From: Myxococcus eversor
GTDB lineage: Bacteria > Myxococcota > Myxococcia > Myxococcales > Myxococcaceae
Length of the DNA stretch: 64,000 bases
NCBI RefSeq assembly: GCF_010894455.1
Contig: NZ_JAAIXY010000002.1
Location: 186,001 to 250,000, forward strand
Reading direction: 5' to 3'
Below are positions 36,300 to 45,398 of the stretch, piece after piece. Under the pieces are notes generated by a model. That model made no database searches. It saw nothing but the letters and a program-made list of their open reading frames with translations, and was not told the origin of the DNA. Both the position numbers and the translations under genes were made by a program. Position 1 is the stretch's first letter. Every line of letters starts with the position of its first letter.

Positions 36300-36917
36300 T
36301 CAGCATCCAGGCACGCGCGACGACAGTCCCATCTTCAGCAGCCGTCCTCGCACGCCGTCCACCGCGTCGTGCGCGAGCCTCGCCTCCAGACGAAGTGACT
36401 CACCCCGCCCCGCCCGCAGCACCGTGCCAGGCGGCTCCCCGTCAACCTTCTGGAGCGAGAACCACTCCAGCTCCGAGAAGCGCGTGCGCCGCCCCAACGG
36501 GTCGATGAAGCCCTCTCCAGACAGGAACAGCCCCGGCACCAGGTGCAAGCCAATGGCGCCCAGCCACACCGCCAACCCCAGACAGAAGCTCCCCAGCGCC
36601 GGCCGCGCCTCGGAGTACATCAGGTGCACGCCCAGCAGCGCCAGCAAACCCACCCCCGCGAGCACTTGCAGATACGTCCCCACCCGCGCCCGCGAGCCCA
36701 GCACCACGAGTGAGCGCGCCCGCAAGAGCGACACCAACGCCACGAGCGACAGCAACGCCTGCCCCCCAGAGGCCACCGCCACCGCGACGGCCAGCATCCC
36801 CCGCCGCCCGCCGAGCGCCTGGGACTCCTGCACGAGCCACACCGCGCAGGCGCTGAAGAACCCCACGGCGAGGACATGGAGTGCGACGGTGGACACGGGC
36901 AACGCGGTTGCTTTCAT
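36300..36917 (-). CDS. Membrane protein with C-terminal PH-like tail
   Basis: About 205 residues. Four hydrophobic helices (roughly residues 8-30, 38-60, 72-97, 105-130) precede a soluble C-terminal region with SGEGFIDPLGRRTRFSELEW, the 'I-x-x-x-G-x-x-x-x-W/F-x-E-L-x-W' style of bacterial PH-like tails found in small membrane proteins. Function unknown. The start is uncertain: ATG 36917 is chosen, with ATG 36935 and GTG 36938 in frame upstream. It is convergent with the 35673 gene, only 3 bp apart, and lies 51 bp downstream of the AraC gene. Confidence 0.68.
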   Translation of the reverse strand: MKATALPVSTVALHVLAVGFFSACAVWLVQESQALGGRRGMLAVAVAVASGGQALLSLVALVSLLRARSLVVLGSRARVGTYLQVLAGVGLLALLGVHLMYSEARPALGSFCLGLAVWLGAIGLHLVPGLFLSGEGFIDPLGRRTRFSELEWFSLQKVDGEPPGTVLRAGRGESLRLEARLAHDAVDGVRGRLLKMGLSSRVPGC

Positions 36918-36968
36918 CGGTGCCCGCCAGCGCATCACATCCGAGAGGCTTTGGGGAGGCCCCCTCCT

Positions 36969-37772
36969 TCAGCGGGCCCGCTTCCGACGGGAGGCCACGG
37001 GCACCGACGTGGCGACGACGAGCTGCCGGTACTGCCGGGGACTCAACCCCGTCACCTGCTTGAACTGGCGCGACAGCGCGCTCTGGTCACAGAAGCCCAC
37101 CGCGAGGGCGATGGCCGCGATGGGCTGCTCATCCTCCACCAGTCGCGCCGCCGCCGCGTCGATGCGCGTCTTCATGATGAACTGCCCCGCCGACAACTGG
37201 AAGATGCGCCGCATCCGCCGCTCGAACTGCGCCGCGGACATGCCCGCCCGGCGCGCCAGTGAGTCGATGCGCAGCCGCTCTCCATAGTTCGCCTGGATGT
37301 AATCGATGGTCCCCGCGAAGCGCTCGTCCACCAGCCCCGCGCGCCCCGGCTCGTGCACGTCCTTGGACAGACACGCCAGCCCCATCACCTCGCCCGTCGA
37401 GTCAAACAGCGGCACCTTGCTCGTCAGACACCAGCCCGGCTCGCGGCTGTTGAACAACGTCAGGTCCAGGTTGTCCACCAGCGCCCGGCCCGTCCGGAAC
37501 ACCTTCTCGTCCTGCCGCACGTAGCGGTCCGCCATGTGCTGGGGAAACAGCTCGTGCGCCGTGCGCCCCACCGCCGCCGCCTTGCTCTTCAGGCCACAGC
37601 GCTCCGCGCACGCCTCGCTGATGCACACGTAGCGCCCCCGGATGTCCTTCACCGAGAAGACGATGTCCGGCACCCGGTCGAACAGCTCCTCCGCGAACAG
37701 GGGATTGGCCACCTGTCCCATGAAGCCCATCCGCCAGTGCTCCAAGGTTTCACGCGCTTTGGTGGTTTCCAT
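36969..37772 (-). CDS. PAS-AraC transcriptional regulator
   Basis: About 267 residues. A PAS domain (about residues 25-140; RVPDIVFSVKDIRGRYVCIS) is followed by an AraC-type double helix-turn-helix (about 155-255; SLARRAGMSAAQFERRMRR and AIALAVGFCDQSALSRQFKQ, then TGLSPRQYR). It should bind DNA in response to a ligand or redox signal sensed by the PAS domain. It is divergent from the secreted collagenase gene with 136 bp between starts, which makes that gene, and perhaps the hydroxyproline operon beyond it, the natural targets. Start ATG 37772 is preferred; ATG 37784 is possible. Confidence 0.88.
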   Translation of the reverse strand: METTKARETLEHWRMGFMGQVANPLFAEELFDRVPDIVFSVKDIRGRYVCISEACAERCGLKSKAAAVGRTAHELFPQHMADRYVRQDEKVFRTGRALVDNLDLTLFNSREPGWCLTSKVPLFDSTGEVMGLACLSKDVHEPGRAGLVDERFAGTIDYIQANYGERLRIDSLARRAGMSAAQFERRMRRIFQLSAGQFIMKTRIDAAAARLVEDEQPIAAIALAVGFCDQSALSRQFKQVTGLSPRQYRQLVVATSVPVASRRKRAR

Positions 37773-37908
37773 TCGTCCCCACATGGGAAAGACACAAGAA
37801 CGTCAGACGTGCTCACGAATACCTTGAACACCACGTGAAACCTACGTCGGTGTCACTCGGAAAAAACGACACCGTGCATCAAGCCCCCACCCCGAGGAGC
37901 ACGAAGCC

Positions 37909-40152
37909 ATGCGCGGTCCAATCACGGATTGGTGTCGCTGTCACATCGTCCTCGCCATCTGTTGTCTCACGCTACTCGCACCCGGAGCGGACGCACGCCC
38001 TGGAGGTCCCCCGCCGGCCGAGCCCGCCCAGCGCGTCCATGGACTGGAGCACGCGCACCAACGCATCCAGCCCGACGAGCGACAGCCCGACGTCTCCCCG
38101 GAGCAACTGCGCCAGTCGCCCACCCCTCCCGCGCCGAAGCGGGCCCTGCTGGCCTGTGACACCGCGGCCTTCGGGTCGGCCACGGGCACTGCGCTGGTGA
38201 CGCTGGTGAAGGGCTCCACGACGGAGTGCATCAACACGCTGTTCAGCGTCACGGGCACGCTCGCAAGGCAGGTGTTCATCGAGAGCAAGATGGTCACCAT
38301 CGCCAACGCGCTCACCTCCAACGCGCAGGCCTACGTGGGGAACAACAGCGGGCAGACGCTCCAGCTCATCATGTACCTGCGCGCGGGGTACTACGTGCAG
38401 TACTACGCCCCGGACGTCGTGGGCAGCTACGGCACGGCGCTGGCCAACGCCATCCGCCCGGCCCTGGCCGCCTTCGTGGCCAACAGCCACTTCCGGGACG
38501 TCAACGACGACCACGGCGCGGTGCTGGGTGAGTTCGTCACGCTCATCGACAGCTCAAGCGAGAACGCGCGACACCTGGGCACCTTCAAGGGGCTCCTGGA
38601 CCGCTTCAACGACACCGCCCTGGCCTCCTGGTACATGCGCGGCGCCACCAACAACGTCTTCGTCGGCCTGTTCCGGGGCCACTACAACGACGACTTCGTG
38701 GCGGCCGTGCAGGCGGACTCGTCCATCATCGACTCGCTGGACTCCTTCGGCCTGCGCACCGAGCACCTGCTGGGCACCGACAACCAGTACCTCACCGTCA
38801 ACGCCGCCCGCGAGCTGGCGCGCTTCCTCCAGTACCCGGGGGCGCTGCAGACGAAGGCGCGCCCCAAGGTGAGGACGCTCATCACCGGCCACTCGATGAC
38901 GGGCCCCACGGCGGGCGTCTGGGTGGGCGCGGCGGAGATGGCCGACTACTACGACGGCGCCAACTGCGCATACTACGGCATCTGCGACTTCCGAAGGGCG
39001 CTGGAGCAGGCGGTGCTTCGCGTGACGCACAACTGCGGCGCCACGCTGAAGATGCGCGCGCAGGACATGACGGCCACGCAGCTCACGCAGAGCTGCGGCC
39101 AGTTGGCCACGCAGGAGTCCTACTTCCACGACAAGCTGAAGACGGGCCGCCTCCCCGTCGCCAGCGACAACAACACGTCGCTGGAGATGGTCATCTTCGA
39201 CAGCAGCCTGGACTATCAGACGTACGCCGGCGCGCTGTTCGGCATCGACACCAACAACGGTGGCATGTACCTGGAAGGAGACCCGGCGGCGTCCGGCAAC
39301 CAGGCCCGCTTCATCGCCTACGAGGCGGAGTGGCTGCGGCCCGCGTTCGAAATCTGGAACCTGCGCCACGAGTACGTCCACTACCTGGACGGCCGCTTCA
39401 ACCTGAAGGGCGACTTCGGCGTCAGCATCAGCCAGCCCACCATCTGGTGGATTGAGGGCCTGGCCGAGTACGTGTCCAAGAAGGACGTCAACGCGGACGC
39501 GGTGACGCGGGGCACCAGCAAGGGCTTCCAGCTCAGCCAGATTCTGCGCAACGACTACAACAGCGGCACCGAGCGCGTGTACTCCTGGGGCTATCTCGCG
39601 GTGCGCTTCATGTTCGAGCGCCATGGGAATCAGGTGGACACCTTCGTCGGCCAGTTCCGCGCGGGGAACTACAGCGCATATCGCACGTCCCTGGACGCCC
39701 TGGGCACGGCGAACGACACGGAGTTCCACCAGTGGATTGACTGCGTGGCCACCGCGACCGACCCGAGCACCTGTGTGAATCCCGGCCCAGGCCCGGGTCC
39801 AGGCACCAGCACGCCGTGCACGGGCGCCGACACGCGGATGCTGGGCAACAACTGCTACCGGGGCCCGCTGTCCGGTGGCGAGCAACTGCAGTACTTCTAC
39901 GTGTGGGTGCCCGCCGGTGCGCGCAACCTGCGCTTCCAGATGAGCGGCGGCACGGGCAACGCGGACCTCTATGTCCGCGCTGGCACGTGGCCCTCGACGA
40001 CGGCGTATGACTTCCGGCCGTATCTGTCCGGCAATGACGAGGGGGTGGACATCCCCTCGCCGGTGGGTGGCAGCTACTACTACGCGATGGTGAAGGGCCG
40101 CGCGGCATTCACGGGCGTGAAGCTGGAGTCCCGCTTCGACACGACGCCGTGA
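37909..40152 (+). CDS. Secreted M9-family collagenase with PPC domain
   Basis: A 747-residue secreted zinc peptidase. The ATG follows GAGGAGCACGAAGCC; a signal peptide ends near PGADA. An activator-like helical domain (about 95-340) is followed by the peptidase domain with HEYVHYLDGRF near residue 487 (HExxH) and EGLAEY near 514, which supplies the third zinc ligand in M9/gluzincin collagenases. A Pro/Gly linker and one PPC domain with GNADLYVRAG end the protein. It should cleave collagen outside the cell. The convergent neighbour operon degrades hydroxyproline, the characteristic product of collagen breakdown. Confidence 0.9.
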   Translation: MRGPITDWCRCHIVLAICCLTLLAPGADARPGGPPPAEPAQRVHGLEHAHQRIQPDERQPDVSPEQLRQSPTPPAPKRALLACDTAAFGSATGTALVTLVKGSTTECINTLFSVTGTLARQVFIESKMVTIANALTSNAQAYVGNNSGQTLQLIMYLRAGYYVQYYAPDVVGSYGTALANAIRPALAAFVANSHFRDVNDDHGAVLGEFVTLIDSSSENARHLGTFKGLLDRFNDTALASWYMRGATNNVFVGLFRGHYNDDFVAAVQADSSIIDSLDSFGLRTEHLLGTDNQYLTVNAARELARFLQYPGALQTKARPKVRTLITGHSMTGPTAGVWVGAAEMADYYDGANCAYYGICDFRRALEQAVLRVTHNCGATLKMRAQDMTATQLTQSCGQLATQESYFHDKLKTGRLPVASDNNTSLEMVIFDSSLDYQTYAGALFGIDTNNGGMYLEGDPAASGNQARFIAYEAEWLRPAFEIWNLRHEYVHYLDGRFNLKGDFGVSISQPTIWWIEGLAEYVSKKDVNADAVTRGTSKGFQLSQILRNDYNSGTERVYSWGYLAVRFMFERHGNQVDTFVGQFRAGNYSAYRTSLDALGTANDTEFHQWIDCVATATDPSTCVNPGPGPGPGTSTPCTGADTRMLGNNCYRGPLSGGEQLQYFYVWVPAGARNLRFQMSGGTGNADLYVRAGTWPSTTAYDFRPYLSGNDEGVDIPSPVGGSYYYAMVKGRAAFTGVKLESRFDTTP

Positions 40153-40157
40153 AGCAA

Positions 40158-40203
40158 GGGAGTGGCTCCCGGGTGGAGGCGGGGCCACCTGGGAGTCACT
40201 CCC
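40158..40203. terminator. Bidirectional hairpin between collagenase and hydroxyproline operon
   Basis: Arms at 40158-40176 and 40185-40203 (19 bases each, 17 matching) flank an 8-base loop. The structure starts 6 bases after the collagenase stop and overlaps the last codons of the convergent dehydrogenase gene. There is little U tail on either side, so it may be a Rho-assisted or mRNA 3'-end-protecting hairpin rather than a classical terminator. Confidence 0.6.
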
Positions 40204-41770
40204 GCTTCAGCACCCCGTCCACCGTGCGCCAGAGGCCCAGGGGGTTCGCCTCGCGAAGCTCCGGCGGGAGCAGCGCGTCCGGCACGTCCTGGAAGCAGAC
40301 CGGGCGAACGAAGCGGCGGATGGCCCCCGTGCCCACGGCGGTGAAGCGTCCATCCGAACTGGCCGGAAAGGGACCGCCATGCACCATCGCCGGGCAGACC
40401 TCCACGCCCGTGGGGACACCGTTCATCAGCACACGCCCCACGCGGTCCGACAACGTGGGGAGCAGCTCCGAGGCCAGCTCCGTGTCTCCCACGTCCATCA
40501 TCACCGTGGCGGTGAGCTGGCCTTCCAGTCGCGAGGCCACGCGCACCAACTCCGCCGCGTCACGCGCCACGGTCAGCACCGCGCAGCTTCCGAACACCTC
40601 TTCGGTGAGCTCCCCCTCGGCGAGCACCACCCGCGCCTCCGCCTCGAACAGCGCGGGAGCACCGAGCGCGGCCTTCGACTCGCCGCGTGCATGCGTCCGC
40701 GTGTCGGCGCGCGCGGCCAGCCGGCTCACGCCCTCGCGAAAGCGCTCGGCGATGGCGGGCGTCAACATGGGCGCGGCAGGAGCGGCGCCCAGCTTCTCGG
40801 CGAGCCTCGCGCGGAAGGCCTCGTACCCGGTTCCATCCACCGCCACGAGCAAGCCGGGTGAGGTGCAGAACTGGCCCGCGCCCTGGAGGATGGACGCGGC
40901 CAGCGCGTCCGCCATCGCCTGCGGACGGGCAGCCAGGGCTTCCGGCAGGAGGAAGATGGGGTTGATGGAGCCCATCTCCGCGAACACGGGGATGGGCACG
41001 GGCCGAGCGGCGGCCAGCGCCATCAACGCGCGACCTCCACCGCGAGAGCCCGTGAAGCCGACGGCGCGGATGGCGGGGTGACGCACCAGGGCGGCGCCCA
41101 CCTCGGTGCCCGCGTCGAACAGGAGCGAGAACACGCCTTCGTGCAGTCCACACGCCGCCACGGCCTCACGGATGGCCAGGCCCGCGCGCTCGGAGGTCGC
41201 GGGGTGCGCGGGATGAGCCTTGGCGATGACGGGGCACCCCGCGGCGAGCGCGGACGCGGTGTCACCTCCCGCGACGGAGAACGCGAGCGGGAAGTTGCTC
41301 GCGCCGAACACGGCCACCGGCCCCACGGGGCGCAGCAGCGAGCGCAGGTCCGGACGTGGCAGCGGGCGACGCTCGGGCAGGGCATGGTCGATGCGCGCAT
41401 CCACCCAGCTCCCCTCCTCCAACAGTCGGGCGAACTGACGGAACTGTCCGGCCGCGCGGCCCAGCTCGCCCTGGATGCGGGCGGGGGGCAGGCCGGTCTC
41501 CTTCGGTGTCACGGCGAGGAAGTCCGCCTCCGCCGAGAGGAGCGCCTCCGCGATGTGCTCCAGGAACACGGCGCGCTGGCGAGAGGACAGGGCCGCGAGC
41601 GAGGGCGCGGCCTCCTGCGCGAGCACACAGGCGCGCTCCACCTCCTGGGGCTTCGCGCCGTGGAAGCGCGGCTCCAGTGCCACGCCCTCCGCCGGATTCC
41701 AGCCGGTGAACGTCGGCCCACCGGGCTCTCCGCGTTCGGCGCCAATCAACGACAGTCCCATCCAGCTCAT
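40196..41770 (-). CDS. 2-oxoglutarate semialdehyde dehydrogenase (aldehyde dehydrogenase, KGSADH type)
   Basis: A 524-residue aldehyde dehydrogenase with GAGG 7 bases before the ATG. Catalytic Glu265 (PVFAEMGSINP) and nucleophile Cys302 (GAGQFCTSPG) are present, and GFTGSRGGGRAL binds cofactor. Length and the FAEMGSINP/CTSPG style match the 2-oxoglutarate (2,5-dioxopentanoate) semialdehyde dehydrogenase branch, EC 1.2.1.26. That enzyme oxidises the last intermediate of the 4-hydroxyproline route to 2-oxoglutarate. It is the last gene of the operon, 72 bp after the deaminase. The same enzyme type also serves sugar-acid pathways, but the context favours hydroxyproline. Confidence 0.88.
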   Translation of the reverse strand: MSWMGLSLIGAERGEPGGPTFTGWNPAEGVALEPRFHGAKPQEVERACVLAQEAAPSLAALSSRQRAVFLEHIAEALLSAEADFLAVTPKETGLPPARIQGELGRAAGQFRQFARLLEEGSWVDARIDHALPERRPLPRPDLRSLLRPVGPVAVFGASNFPLAFSVAGGDTASALAAGCPVIAKAHPAHPATSERAGLAIREAVAACGLHEGVFSLLFDAGTEVGAALVRHPAIRAVGFTGSRGGGRALMALAAARPVPIPVFAEMGSINPIFLLPEALAARPQAMADALAASILQGAGQFCTSPGLLVAVDGTGYEAFRARLAEKLGAAPAAPMLTPAIAERFREGVSRLAARADTRTHARGESKAALGAPALFEAEARVVLAEGELTEEVFGSCAVLTVARDAAELVRVASRLEGQLTATVMMDVGDTELASELLPTLSDRVGRVLMNGVPTGVEVCPAMVHGGPFPASSDGRFTAVGTGAIRRFVRPVCFQDVPDALLPPELREANPLGLWRTVDGVLKRE

Positions 41771-41842
41771 ACGGCGACCTCACTCCGGGAGGGGCGGCAG
41801 CGCCCCTCCAGCTTCGATACGAGAGACTTCACACCACGCACG

Positions 41843-42733
41843 CTATAGCGCGGGACGGTTCGCCAGGGCCTCGCGCAGCACGCGCAGGCACTCCTCGCGC
41901 TCGGCTCCCGCCAGCTCCAGCCGAGGCCCACGCACGCGCTCGTGGCCCCAGCCGACCTCCTGCTGCACCAGCTTGATGAGCTGGACGAATTTGGGGACGG
42001 TGTCCAGGCGCAACAGCGGCAGGAACCAGCGGTACAGCTCGAAGGCGGCCTGCTTCTTTCCGGCGAGCGACAGCTCCAACAGCCGCACGGACTCGGCGGG
42101 GAAGGCGTTGACGAGTCCCGCCACCCAGAAGCGCGCGCCCGCCTCCACGCCCTCGACGAGGCAGTCATCCACGCCGACGCCCAGGGCCAGCCGGTCTCCC
42201 AGGAGCGCGCGAATGGCGGTGACGCGACGGGCATCGGTGGAGGACTCCTTCACGGCGACCGCATTGTCGTGCTCGGCGGCCAGCTCCGCGAGGTGGGCGG
42301 GGGTGAAGTCCGTCTTGTAGGCGACGGGGTTGTTGTAGAGCAGGCACGGCAGCTTCGTGGCGCGCAGGACGACGGACATGTGCGCCTTCATCTCGCGCCA
42401 GTCGCTCGAATAGACATACGGGGGCAGCACCATGAGTCCGGCGCAGCCCGCCTCCTCGGCGGCGCGAGCCAGCCGCACGGCCTCCGCGGTGGACAGCGCG
42501 GCGATGCCCGGGATGACGGGCACCTTCACCGCGTCCACGACGGTGCGCATCACCGCGGCCTTCTCCTCCAGGCTCAGCGTCGCGCCCTCGCCCAGGGAGC
42601 CGCAGGGGATGATGCCGGTGCAGCCCTGCGACACCAGCCAGCGCACGTGCGAGCGCACCGTGCCGTGGTCGACGGACAGGTCCGTGTTGAAGGGGGTGGT
42701 GATGGCGGGGAGGACACCAGTCCAGAGGCTCAT
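41843..42733 (-). CDS. Pyrroline-4-hydroxy-2-carboxylate deaminase (DHDPS/NAL family)
   Basis: A 296-residue TIM-barrel protein of the dihydrodipicolinate synthase family. The Schiff-base Lys162 (AVAVKESS), Tyr133 (LLYNNP) and GSLGEG near 45 are in place. In this operon it is best read as 1-pyrroline-4-hydroxy-2-carboxylate deaminase, EC 3.5.4.22, which forms 2-oxoglutarate semialdehyde and ammonia. Its ATG overlaps the stop of the dehydrogenase alpha subunit as ATGA. The reaction assignment depends on context, since the family also contains sialic-acid lyases and other aldolases. Confidence 0.88.
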   Translation of the reverse strand: MSLWTGVLPAITTPFNTDLSVDHGTVRSHVRWLVSQGCTGIIPCGSLGEGATLSLEEKAAVMRTVVDAVKVPVIPGIAALSTAEAVRLARAAEEAGCAGLMVLPPYVYSSDWREMKAHMSVVLRATKLPCLLYNNPVAYKTDFTPAHLAELAAEHDNAVAVKESSTDARRVTAIRALLGDRLALGVGVDDCLVEGVEAGARFWVAGLVNAFPAESVRLLELSLAGKKQAAFELYRWFLPLLRLDTVPKFVQLIKLVQQEVGWGHERVRGPRLELAGAEREECLRVLREALANRPAL

Positions 42734-44007
42734 GACTCTCTCGTATGGGTAGAGGAAACGTCCGAGGGTAGGCGCAGGCTGCCGATGCGCGCGGGGAGGC
42801 ACGGTGGGCGCACGTCTTCGCCCGACCAGCCGAAGAGGGCCTGCGCCGCGGTGCCGCAGGTGCGGCCCTGGCAGGCGCCCATTCCCAGCCGTGCGTACAG
42901 CCGTGCCTCGCGCAGGTTCTGACAGCCCTCCAGCGCGGACATGGGCACGTCCTCGCAGCGACACAGCAGCGTGTCCGGCGCGGCCAGTCGGAGCAGCTCC
43001 GCGCGCGGCGCGTCGTGCCTCGCGAGCTGAGCGGCGAAGGTCCGCACGCGGTGCCAGGAGCGCTCCAGCTCGAGTGGAACGGGTTGCTCGGCGGCGACGA
43101 GACCGGCCAGCGCTCCGGTGACGAGCGCCTGGTCCACGCCACCGATGCCGAGCAGCTCGCCCACGGCGTGGACCTTGGGAACGCGCGTCTCCAGACGGTC
43201 GTCGACGACCACCGCGCCGGCCGAGGTCTCACAGCCGAGGAGTCGCGCCACTTCCAGGTTGGGAACGAGCCCGTAGGCCGCGCCCAGGTAGTCGCAGTGC
43301 AGGTGTTCTTCACGGCCGCGCACGGAGAGGCGGACGGCTTCCAGACGGCGCTCGCCTTCGGCGGCGGTGACCCAGGCGTCCGTGGACGTGGGCACGCTGA
43401 CGAGCTTCGCTGACATCAAGGCGCCCTGGAGCAGCTTGGCCGGCTGACGCCAGAGCTGGAGCGCGAAGCCCCAGTGGCTCGCGGCGGAGGCCTGTTCGGC
43501 GATGTAGAGGACCTCGCCACCGTGAGCGTGAATCGTCGCGGCGGCGACGAGCAACAACGGGCCCGTGCCGGCGAGCACCACGCGCTTGCCCTCGATGGGG
43601 AGCCCGTCCTTCACGAGCACCTGGAGTCCGCTGACGCCCAGCACTCCCGGAAGCGTCCAGCCAGGGAACGGCAGGAAGCGCTCGCGCGCGCCGGTGGCGA
43701 GCACCGCGCGGCCGTAGCGCACGGCGAACGAGGACGAGGCCTCTTCCACCAGGAGCACGCCCGGCTCGGGCGCGGCGATGACCCGGGCACCTGGACGAAA
43801 GCGCGCGCCCGACGCGGAGAACCGGGTGAGCCAGCGACGCGCCAGGCGGTTCGAGCCCTTTCGAGCCTCGCCTCGCCAGACCTGTCCACCGGGCTCCGGC
43901 TGGGCGTCGAGGACGAGCACATCCAGCCCCGCCTCGGCCGCACGACACGCGGCGGCGAGCCCACCTGGGCCAGCGCCGACGACCACGAGGTCGCAGACCT
44001 CACGCAT
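42730..44007 (-). CDS. D-hydroxyproline dehydrogenase, alpha-type FAD subunit
   Basis: A 425-residue flavoprotein. An N-terminal Rossmann motif (VVVGAGPGGLAAACRAAEAG), a second nucleotide-binding motif (VVLAGTGPLLLVAAATI) and a C-terminal BFD-like [2Fe-2S] domain (LCRCEDV, then GMGACQGRTCG) mark the HcnB-like subunit of multi-subunit amino-acid dehydrogenases. Together with the adjacent ferredoxin-like and FAD subunits it forms the heteromeric enzyme that oxidises cis-4-hydroxy-D-proline to pyrroline-4-hydroxy-2-carboxylate. It overlaps the upstream gene by 8 bases and the downstream deaminase by ATGA. Confidence 0.87.
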   Translation of the reverse strand: MREVCDLVVVGAGPGGLAAACRAAEAGLDVLVLDAQPEPGGQVWRGEARKGSNRLARRWLTRFSASGARFRPGARVIAAPEPGVLLVEEASSSFAVRYGRAVLATGARERFLPFPGWTLPGVLGVSGLQVLVKDGLPIEGKRVVLAGTGPLLLVAAATIHAHGGEVLYIAEQASAASHWGFALQLWRQPAKLLQGALMSAKLVSVPTSTDAWVTAAEGERRLEAVRLSVRGREEHLHCDYLGAAYGLVPNLEVARLLGCETSAGAVVVDDRLETRVPKVHAVGELLGIGGVDQALVTGALAGLVAAEQPVPLELERSWHRVRTFAAQLARHDAPRAELLRLAAPDTLLCRCEDVPMSALEGCQNLREARLYARLGMGACQGRTCGTAAQALFGWSGEDVRPPCLPARIGSLRLPSDVSSTHTRES

Positions 44008-44269
44008 CGGTCACCACCGTCTGGTCCTCGCGACACGGCGTCAGGCACATGAGGACCTCGGGCACACCGTCGATGGTGGCGCGGCACTCGAAGCAGACGC
44101 CCATGCCGCACAGCGGGCCACGGGGTCGCCCGCTCAAGTCCGCGCGACTGACGAAGCTGTCCATCATCGCCAGCGCGGCCGCGACGGAAGTCCCCACCGG
44201 CACCGTGACTTCACGCCCGTTGATGCGAAGGGTGACGACCGAGGCGTTCTTCAGCGAGGCCTCACGCAT
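44000..44269 (-). CDS. D-hydroxyproline dehydrogenase, [2Fe-2S] gamma-type subunit
   Basis: An 89-residue ferredoxin-like protein with the plant-type cluster motif CGMGVCFECRATIDG followed by VLMCLTPC, giving C-x4-C-x2-C and a distal Cys. This is the HcnA-like small subunit carrying electrons between the two flavin subunits. The start is set by its 8-base overlap with the upstream gene. It and the next gene both begin ATGCGTGAGG, and both start within an 8-base overlap with the preceding stop. The open frame further upstream is a shadow of the FAD subunit gene. Confidence 0.85.
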   Translation of the reverse strand: MREASLKNASVVTLRINGREVTVPVGTSVAAALAMMDSFVSRADLSGRPRGPLCGMGVCFECRATIDGVPEVLMCLTPCREDQTVVTDA

Positions 44270-45398
44270 GAGCAACCTCAGGACCCGACGCTGACAGGAA
44301 GCGCGCGGGTGAATACGGGCGCGAGTCAATGACACTCGCGCGCCCGAGCAACTGGTCTGCCACCAGTCGCGCGCTGCCCGTCGCGGTGGTGATGCCGAGC
44401 CCCTCATGGCCACACGCCAGCCACAGCCACGGCTTCTCCGGATGGGGCCCCAGCAACGGCAGTCCATCCGGCGTCGCCGGGCGCAGTCCCGTCCACACGC
44501 GCAGCGCCTGCAACCCATCGAGCCCCGGAAGGAACAGGGCCGCGCGCTTCAACATCCGCTCCAGGAGCGCCGCGTCCACCTCCCGAGTCCCATCCCCCGG
44601 TTGCCGAGACGAGCCCAGCAGGAGCTGTCCCGTGACGCGAGGCTGCGCATTGAAGGCCACGGAAGCGCCATCCGTACCATGGGCGCTCTTGAGGTAGCCC
44701 AACTCCACCAACTGGTGGTGCACCACCGGAGCACCGCGCCGGGTGATGAGCAGATGCCCCTTGCGAGGAGAGATGGGCAGCCCGGGGCACAGCAGGGGAC
44801 TCGCCACGCCCGCGGCGAGCACGATGTGCCGCGCCGCCAGCACCTCGCCATTCGCGAGCACGACCCCACCCGGCCGCAGTTCCCGGACCGGACAGCCCGT
44901 CATCAACCGCGCGCCACGAGCCTGGGCCCGCAGCGCGAAGGTCCGCGCGGCGAGCGGCGGATACAGCACGGCATCCTCCGGAACCCGCAGCGCCCCGACG
45001 AGTCCCGGAGCCAGCGCGGGCTCGGCCTCGTAAAGCGCCGCGCTGTCGAGCACCTCCGCCCGGACGCCCGCGGCGCGGTAGTTGGCGACCTTCGCGGAGA
45101 CCGCGGCCATCTCCTCGTCATCGGCGGCGAGCCACAGCGTGCCGCAAGCGTCGTACTCCACGGTGCGAGGCAAACCAGGCGCGAGCTCCCGCCACAGCGC
45201 CACGGACCACGCCGTCAGCGCCAGCTCCGCCGCGTTGTCGTCCATGGCCACCAGGTGACCCATGCCGCACGCGGTGGTCCCCGTCCCGATGGAGCGCGCC
45301 TCCACCAGCGCCACCGACACCCCTTCCGCGCTGAGCACATCCGCGAGCGCCGCGCCGACGATGCCACCGCCGACGATGACGCAATCGAAGGCGCTCAT
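44262..45398 (-). CDS. D-hydroxyproline dehydrogenase, beta-type FAD subunit (DAO family)
   Basis: A 378-residue flavoprotein of the D-amino-acid-oxidase (DAO) fold: FAD-binding [20 protein letters not shown] at residues 6-25 and a C-terminal [17 protein letters not shown] segment, then [17 protein letters not shown]. It resembles HcnC-like substrate-oxidising subunits. It is proposed to carry out D-hydroxyproline oxidation in the three-subunit enzyme. Its ATG overlaps the epimerase stop as ATGA, and its stop overlaps the ferredoxin gene by 8 bases. Confidence 0.87.
   Translation of the reverse strand: MSAFDCVIVGGGIVGAALADVLSAEGVSVALVEARSIGTGTTACGMGHLVAMDDNAAELALTAWSVALWRELAPGLPRTVEYDACGTLWLAADDEEMAAVSAKVANYRAAGVRAEVLDSAALYEAEPALAPGLVGALRVPEDAVLYPPLAARTFALRAQARGARLMTGCPVRELRPGGVVLANGEVLAARHIVLAAGVASPLLCPGLPISPRKGHLLITRRGAPVVHHQLVELGYLKSAHGTDGASVAFNAQPRVTGQLLLGSSRQPGDGTREVDAALLERMLKRAALFLPGLDGLQALRVWTGLRPATPDGLPLLGPHPEKPWLWLACGHEGLGITTATGSARLVADQLLGRASVIDSRPYSPARFLSASGPEVAHA

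Noticed and set aside
41843..42733. Dihydrodipicolinate synthase of lysine synthesis
   Set aside because: Its place inside a hydroxyproline operon with overlapping genes favours the deaminase; lysine genes are absent.
42730..44269. Hydrogen cyanide synthase (HcnABC)
   Set aside because: The three subunits resemble HcnABC, but they lie between a hydroxyproline epimerase and deaminase, so the amino-acid dehydrogenase reading is better supported.
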